9,169 bases of DNA from Bacillota bacterium (GTDB lineage: Bacteria; Bacillota_I; Bacilli_A; RF39; UBA660): contig JAGZRP010000023.1 of NCBI GenBank assembly GCA_018381595.1, positions 1 through 9,169 of the forward strand, read 5' to 3'. The translations under genes were made by a program, and so were the position numbers. The notes under the pieces were generated by a model that was given only the letters and a program-made list of their open reading frames with translations, did no database searches and was not told the origin of the DNA. Below are positions 6,104 through 9,169 of the stretch, piece after piece. Positions within the stretch are counted from its first letter, which is position 1; every line of letters begins with the position of its first letter.

Positions 6104-7216
6104 TTATGGGTTCATAATTCCATTTGAATTGGTTCTTACTTTAACTAAGCTTGAAGCACTTGATACTTGCCCCTTTGTATTTGTTACCCGAAAGTAATAA
6201 TCACCATCTTTTGGAACAATCACTTTGAAAGAACTTCCCGATAAGGTAGGAGTTACTTTGGTCCAAGTTGATTTGTTGGTTGAATATTCTACTGTCTTTA
6301 TTTGAGCAGAACTTTTTCCACTTTTTAAAACTACTTCAATTCCTCCTGGTACTACTTTAGATACTGGTTTATCTAAGGTAAATCTAACTTCATATATATC
6401 ATAAGGTGGAAGTGCATAAGTAGGTGATCCAGATATGTTATATATAAAGTGATGCATACTATCTGAATATCCATCATATCCTGTGAACGACAAAGTTACT
6501 TTAGAAGTCGTTGAGGTTTCCTTTGCATATCCATTTCCATTATGCCCATTATCTGATATTAATGGTTGATTATTTTCATCATAATAAGCAGCTCCCATAA
6601 GGACACAGTGTCCAGATGGACAACTTGGTGCAACTCCTCCATAGGCTTGAAATGTCGCATTTACTTGCCACTTTGTTCCATAATTATAAATAGTAACCTC
6701 CATTTTACCGTTTGTCGCTGTAATTTTTCCAATTCCATCTTCTATTTTCGCTCCATTGGATAAACGAAAAGCTTCAAAAGGAATGATTTCTCGATATTTA
6801 TCATAAGTTGGTGCTTCTACAGAAAATTCTACACACTTTCCTTTCGTGACAGAAACTTCCTTTTTGTCTTTTTCTTTGGAAGCACAATATCCTGATTGAT
6901 AAAAGGAAACAATCGTATTTCCATCTTTATCTAAAATGAGATATCCACTTTCAGGTCTTGTCCCTTTAAAATCTAATTTTGTATCACTTGGAAATTCAAA
7001 TAAAACATCATTTAAAACTGGTGTCCCACTCATATTGGTACTAGCCATATAATTTTCTGCTGCTTTTATCATCCCATAAGCATTATCTTTTACTGAATTC
7101 ATTTTCGAACGTTCGATTACACCCATAACGAGTGGTGTTGCAATCAGTGCGATGACTGCAAGAATGACAATCACTGCTAATAACTCAATCAATGTAAATC
7201 CATTTCTTTTTTTCAT
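6104..7216 (-). CDS. prepilin-like surface protein with Ig-like C-terminal domain
   Basis: The 370-residue product starts MKKRNG|FTLIELL, a class III prepilin signal cut after G6, with the conserved E5 of the mature protein and a long hydrophobic helix (about 7-34). Such proteins are processed by a prepilin peptidase and built into type IV pili or competence pseudopili. A pilin-like head follows (to about 130) with C111 and C128 as a possible disulphide. A middle region has PSCPSGHC (C199, C204) and a Gly/Asn-rich DNGHNGNGYA (222-231). Residues about 284-361 look like an Ig or fibronectin-like beta sandwich (VEYSTNKSTWTKV, GDYYFRVTNTKG). Major pilins are usually 100-200 residues, so this is a long variant, perhaps an adhesive minor pilin. 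The ATG at 7216 has GAGGGG at 7222-7227. The frame is open further upstream, into the cotE end, but without a site. No pilus assembly gene is nearby. Confidence 0.87.
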   Translation of the reverse strand: MKKRNGFTLIELLAVIVILAVIALIATPLVMGVIERSKMNSVKDNAYGMIKAAENYMASTNMSGTPVLNDVLFEFPSDTKLDFKGTRPESGYLILDKDGNTIVSFYQSGYCASKEKDKKEVSVTKGKCVEFSVEAPTYDKYREIIPFEAFRLSNGAKIEDGIGKITATNGKMEVTIYNYGTKWQVNATFQAYGGVAPSCPSGHCVLMGAAYYDENNQPLISDNGHNGNGYAKETSTTSKVTLSFTGYDGYSDSMHHFIYNISGSPTYALPPYDIYEVRFTLDKPVSKVVPGGIEVVLKSGKSSAQIKTVEYSTNKSTWTKVTPTLSGSSFKVIVPKDGDYYFRVTNTKGQVSSASSLVKVRTNSNGIMNP

Positions 7217-7244
7217 CTTATCCCCTCTTATATTATCTGTATTC

Positions 7245-7273
7245 AGTATAGCAAAAATAGAATGATTTGAAAA
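7245..7273 (-). promoter_or_regulatory. sigma-A promoter of the prepilin gene, extended -10
   Basis: The -10 TATACT at 7245-7250 is preceded by TGC, giving an extended -10. The -35 TTTTCA at 7268-7273 matches four of six consensus bases at 17 bp spacing. It lies directly behind the cotE terminator and gives a leader of about 20 nt ending in a good ribosome binding site. Confidence 0.65.
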
Positions 7274-7274
7274 G

Positions 7275-7303
7275 AAAAAACACCAATTATTCATTGGCGT
7301 TTT
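7275..7303 (-). terminator. rho-independent terminator of cotE
   Basis: On the minus strand AAAACGCCAAU pairs with AUUGGUGUUUU around a GAAUA loop: an 11-bp stem with one G.U pair, running into a U tract. The left arm consists of the last coding bases of cotE, before its stop at 7287-7289, which lies in the loop and right arm. The G.U position is a mismatch on the plus strand, so it acts on minus-strand transcripts. Confidence 0.9.
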
Positions 7304-7856
7304 CATTTGTATTTTCTGTTTCTTGAATATATTCTTCATTCACTGAAGATTCGATATCTTCCATAATTTGTTCGTTTGCTTCATCTTCAATTTCTTCCCA
7401 TGGTTCTTCATCATCTTCAATTGCAATTTTTACTTTTGTTTCTCCCACAAGTTCTACTCCTAATTCTTTTTCAATATCAAAATGAATGACTCCGGTATCA
7501 TCAATTTGAACATTACTACAAGTTGGTTGTTTTAATGTTCTTACAATAATATCTGTATCTCCAGTAAGACTTGTGTTCTCTTTTGTTTTCACATGGAATG
7601 TATCATTATATTCAATACGTTTATTCACAACGGTTGTTTTACTGTCATTTTCATAAGAATACCAAATATTAACATCAAATGCTCCATCGACACCAACGTT
7701 TTCTCCAGATTTGTATCCTTTGAATTGATGATTAATCACCCAGCATCCTAATACGGTTGTAGGTTGATCACTTGGCGTTAATGAATAACTATTTTTGAAA
7801 TATTTTTTCCCTTTTCCAATGACAGCCTTGGTTACAATTTCTTTATATGTGGCCAC
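7287..7856 (-). CDS. cotE: CotE, outer spore coat morphogenetic protein
   Basis: CotE is made in the mother cell during sporulation and forms the layer on which the outer coat of the spore assembles. The 189-residue product follows the Bacillus protein (181 residues) almost end to end: ATYKEIVTKAVIGKGKK (2-18), VLGCWVINHQF (35-45), FDVNIWYSYENDSKT (60-74), a QPTC segment (110-113), VGETKV (137-142) and a strongly acidic tail (147-189). The acidic tail is a hallmark of the family. The start is GTG at 7856, placed 8 nt after GAGGGG (7865-7870) and matching the family N-terminus. A GTG at 7865 overlaps that site and the ATG at 7858 is out of frame. In Bacillus the gene sits beside mutS-mutL, here between an unknown metalloprotease and a prepilin gene. 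Expression is probably limited to sporulation. Confidence 0.93.
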   Translation of the reverse strand: MATYKEIVTKAVIGKGKKYFKNSYSLTPSDQPTTVLGCWVINHQFKGYKSGENVGVDGAFDVNIWYSYENDSKTTVVNKRIEYNDTFHVKTKENTSLTGDTDIIVRTLKQPTCSNVQIDDTGVIHFDIEKELGVELVGETKVKIAIEDDEEPWEEIEDEANEQIMEDIESSVNEEYIQETENTNENANE

Positions 7857-7864
7857 ATTATTCA

Positions 7865-7870
7865 CCCCTC
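7865..7870 (-). promoter_or_regulatory. ribosome binding site deciding the cotE start
   Basis: GAGGGG lies 8 nt before GTG at 7856. Because it overlaps the earlier in-frame GTG at 7863-7865, that codon cannot be the initiation site, and the protein starts MATYKEIV as in the family. Confidence 0.8.
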
Positions 7871-7875
7871 ACTTT

Positions 7876-7903
7876 AATCTATGCGACTTATAAAAAAAAT
7901 GTA
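7876..7903 (-). promoter_or_regulatory. candidate sporulation-sigma (SigE/SigK) promoter of cotE
   Basis: CATAGATTA at 7875-7883 fits the SigK -10 consensus CATAnnnTA and is close to the SigE form CATACAnT. TACATT at 7898-7903, 14 bp upstream, resembles a SigE -35, and its ACA at 7900-7902 lies 16 bp away, as the SigK AC element should. In Bacillus, cotE is read by mother-cell sigma factors, which makes this reading reasonable. The motifs are short and the region is A/T rich. Confidence 0.4.
7882..7891 (-). repeat. shared motif ATAAGTCGCA, copy upstream of cotE
   Basis: The 10-bp word ATAAGTCGCA on the minus strand occurs 25 nt before the cotE start codon. The identical word occurs at 8813-8822 before the metalloprotease gene. 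Here it overlaps the -10 of the sigma-A-like candidate and the first bases of the CATA box. Confidence 0.5.
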
Positions 7904-7916
7904 CAAATTATGACAA
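7887..7916 (-). promoter_or_regulatory. alternative sigma-A-like promoter of cotE
   Basis: TTGTCA at 7911-7916 (five of six) and TATAAG at 7887-7892 (five of six) are 18 bp apart. Taking TTATAA at 7888-7893 gives 17 bp. This competes with the sporulation-type reading just downstream. The T run in the spacer is partly the U tract of the preceding terminator, so chance similarity is possible. Confidence 0.35.
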
Positions 7917-7957
7917 AAAAAAGAAACAAAAGATAGTCTCTCGTTCCTATTTTTTTA
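7915..7957 (-). terminator. probable terminator of the metalloprotease gene
   Basis: On the minus strand an A run plus AGGAAC (7943-7948) can pair with GUUUCU (7922-7927) plus a U run, with one U/U mismatch between the two parts and a 15-nt loop. Eight U residues end the structure. The stop codon TAG at 7947-7949 lies in the left arm. The loop is long and the stem A-U rich, so this is less certain than the other terminators. Confidence 0.5.
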
Positions 7958-8801
7958 CTTTTTGTTTTTGATATTCCTCATATGTATGATAGAAACGATC
8001 TCCTATTTGTTCTTTTAATTGTATATCTTCATCCCAATATTTATCCAAACAAAATTCTAGATTATCAATAAACGTGAAAGGAAAATGTTCCAAAGTAAAT
8101 AACGAAGAGTTTTCCATTTCTGCTTCATGAATTTCACATTGATAATTTGAAAATATTTTTTCTATCATTGGAAACATTTGAAAATAATATCCATGTTTTC
8201 CATTCTTTAGATTTTCTGGATATTCTTTCCCTGAAAAAATCTCATTTTGATTATCAATTAGTTTCTGAGCCATTCTTTTTGCATCAATATCAGTAAAAGC
8301 TTCACAAGTTTCAGAATAGCAATTTTTTACAATCGATTTTCTTTGTTTATTGATATCAATAGAAATATGACACATTCCTAATCCTACTTTTTCGGAAATA
8401 TAAATAGAATCATCCCTTTTACAATTCCCAACCGTTTGATATAGTAATGCATGTTTTAACTCATGCAGTAGAAGTTGATTATTAAATAGATCATCTTTTG
8501 CTCTCATATTGCAGACAACAATTCGCTGCATTTTTATTGCCCCTTTATCTATATAGTATAGTGGTAAAAAAGCACCAACTTTATTTAATATAATCGTTTT
8601 TGGAACTCTTTCTAATTGATTATAGTTTTGAAATTCGGAAGAATATAGAAATTGCATATCTTCCTCTTTTAAATATGGCATCAAAAAGATAATATTATCA
8701 AAAATATTACTGAAATAATCATACCCAACGTTTGGATAGGCTTCACAAAATAAAGATAATAATAATTCTTTATATTGTCTCATCATTTGATTTGTTTTCA
8801 T
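7947..8801 (-). CDS. putative HExxH zinc metalloprotease, unknown family
   Basis: The 284-residue product has the zinc metallopeptidase signature in LLLHELKHALLY: H113 and H117 as zinc ligands and E114 as catalytic base. CEAFTDIDA at 166-174, about 50 residues later, offers E167 as third ligand, the spacing seen in gluzincin-like enzymes. No signal peptide or membrane segment is visible, so it probably acts in the cytoplasm. It is cysteine-rich for its size (C19, C97, C127, C144, C161, C166, C222, C251) and ends in a basic KQKVKK. The family is not recognised, and the substrate is unknown. The start is ATG at 8801 with AAGGAG at 8808-8813, 6 nt upstream. The frame stays open to 8852 without a site. 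It follows a membrane protein gene by 58 nt and precedes cotE, with which it shares an upstream motif. A sporulation link is only a guess. Confidence 0.8.
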   Translation of the reverse strand: MKTNQMMRQYKELLLSLFCEAYPNVGYDYFSNIFDNIIFLMPYLKEEDMQFLYSSEFQNYNQLERVPKTIILNKVGAFLPLYYIDKGAIKMQRIVVCNMRAKDDLFNNQLLLHELKHALLYQTVGNCKRDDSIYISEKVGLGMCHISIDINKQRKSIVKNCYSETCEAFTDIDAKRMAQKLIDNQNEIFSGKEYPENLKNGKHGYYFQMFPMIEKIFSNYQCEIHEAEMENSSLFTLEHFPFTFIDNLEFCLDKYWDEDIQLKEQIGDRFYHTYEEYQKQKVKK

Positions 8802-8812
8802 ACATATCTCCT

Positions 8813-8822
8813 TGCGACTTAT
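8813..8822 (-). repeat. shared motif ATAAGTCGCA, copy upstream of the metalloprotease gene
   Basis: An exact copy of the 10-bp word found before cotE (7882-7891). Here it lies 11 nt before the start codon, overlapping the last two bases of a TATAAT box and the first base of the ribosome binding site. A protein bound here could block both transcription and the message start. Confidence 0.5.
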
Positions 8823-8826
8823 TATA
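8821..8826 (-). promoter_or_regulatory. candidate -10 box of the metalloprotease gene
   Basis: A perfect TATAAT lies 7 nt before the ribosome binding site AAGGAG at 8808-8813. No good -35 is found: TTTCCT at 17 bp and TTGTTT (8847-8852) at 20 bp are both poor. The start point would fall near 8814, leaving almost no leader beyond the ribosome binding site. The gene may instead be read from the membrane protein gene upstream. Confidence 0.35.
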
Positions 8827-8859
8827 AATAAAAAGAAAGAAAAAGGAAACAATGATTGC

Positions 8860-9169
8860 TTACCTTGTTAAATTCTTTAATTCTTCTTCTGATTCTATTT
8901 CACTTGATTCATAGTCTTTCATTAATGCATAAGATATTGCAGTTCCAGACATACCGATATATGTTGTGCCTATACCAACCATTACTGATGCAGGATTGCC
9001 TTGTACCCAGAATATTAGACCAGCTGCAGTGAATAAAGTATATGCCCCAACTAATATTTTTGAGAAATTTCCCCTTAAACGAAAATAACGAATATCACTT
9101 AAAATCGCTTCCCTATCTTCTTGATAATTAGACGCTACTTCTAAATTTGAATTGTTTTTTGGAATAATT
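8860..9169 (-). CDS. C-terminal part of an unknown two-helix membrane protein (runs off right edge)
   Basis: An open frame enters from the right edge without a start and ends at TAA (8860-8862), giving 102 visible residues. It begins IIPKNNSNLEVASNYQED, continues through a basic stretch (DIRYFRLRGNFSK) and then two hydrophobic helices, ILVGAYTLFTAAGLIFWV and VMVGIGTTYIGMSGTAISYA, split by a short QGNPAS turn. The tail is acidic and polar (YESSEIESEEELKNLTR). The basic stretch before helix 1 and the hairpin layout suggest that both ends face the cytoplasm. The family is not recognised. The coding call rests on the uninterrupted frame, clean membrane topology and codon use like the neighbours. 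The metalloprotease gene starts 58 nt downstream and could share its transcript. Confidence 0.72.
   Translation of the reverse strand, partial: IIPKNNSNLEVASNYQEDREAILSDIRYFRLRGNFSKILVGAYTLFTAAGLIFWVQGNPASVMVGIGTTYIGMSGTAISYALMKDYESSEIESEEELKNLTR

Noticed and set aside
7217..7339. A 41-codon upstream extension of the prepilin gene
   Set aside because: It would place the class III leader inside the protein, cover the promoter and cotE terminator and overlap cotE. The ATG at 7216 has a strong ribosome binding site.
7915..7922. Homopolymer A runs as possible phase-variation tracts
   Set aside because: The runs of 7-8 bases here and near 7892-7899 lie in terminator or intergenic sequence, not in a coding frame or at a position that would switch a gene.
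8802..8852. A hydrophobic upstream extension of the metalloprotease that could pass for a signal peptide
   Set aside because: It has no ribosome binding site and covers the candidate -10 and the real AAGGAG site. The hydrophobic residues come from a T-rich intergenic run.
1..9169. Mollicutes-type code with TGA read as tryptophan
   Set aside because: Tryptophan codons in conserved positions are TGG, and no gene needs an internal TGA. The one TGA found ends addB at the expected place.
1..9169. CRISPR array, insertion sequence, tRNA or rRNA gene, prophage
   Set aside because: No regularly spaced repeats, terminal inverted repeats, transposase motifs, cloverleaf sequences or phage structural genes were seen. 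A single phage-like kinase is not enough to call a prophage.

Overview
The window is AT-rich DNA of a low-GC Bacillota, most likely a member of the Bacilli or Erysipelotrichia, or one of the uncultivated gut lineages near them. The evidence is the Bacillus-type gene set: AddA/AddB instead of RecBCD, an rpsP-khpA pair, and a clear homologue of the outer spore coat protein CotE. Strong GGAGG-type ribosome binding sites, GTG and TTG starts and TTGACA/TATAAT promoters fit this. Tryptophan is written TGG throughout, so the standard bacterial code applies and not the Mollicutes code with TGA as Trp. The species cannot be fixed from the sequence.

Every supported gene lies on the minus strand, so the window reads from right to left. 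From the right edge: the C-terminal part of an unknown two-helix membrane protein (8860-9169); a probable cytoplasmic HExxH zinc metalloprotease of unknown family (7947-8801); cotE (7287-7856); a 370-residue prepilin-like protein with an Ig-like C-terminal domain (6104-7216); rpsP and khpA, encoding ribosomal protein bS16 and a KH-domain RNA-binding protein (5496-6018); a membrane-anchored extracytoplasmic protein of unknown function (4719-5393) followed by a small P-loop kinase-like protein (4185-4703); and addB (1709-4111) overlapping addA, which runs off the left edge (1-1728).

The genes form short transcription units. Hairpin terminators lie behind the protease (weaker), cotE, khpA and the kinase gene. 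In the cotE and kinase terminators a G.U pair completes the stem only when read on the minus strand, which confirms the direction. The best promoter is that of rpsP (TTGACA, 17 bp, extended TGT-TAAAAT). The prepilin gene has an extended -10, and cotE has both a sigma-A-like and a sporulation-sigma-like candidate. addB appears to be transcribed from a TATAAT box directly behind the kinase terminator. No tRNA, rRNA, CRISPR array, insertion sequence or plus-strand gene was seen, and no stretch over 300 bases lacks a gene.

The units serve different jobs: DNA break repair (addAB), translation and RNA binding (rpsP-khpA), spore coat assembly (cotE), and cell surface or pilus function (the prepilin). 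The least ordinary items are the shortened AddB without a visible P-loop, the unclassified metalloprotease that shares a 10-bp upstream motif with cotE, and the membrane protein/P-loop kinase pair. None of these proves a new system by itself.
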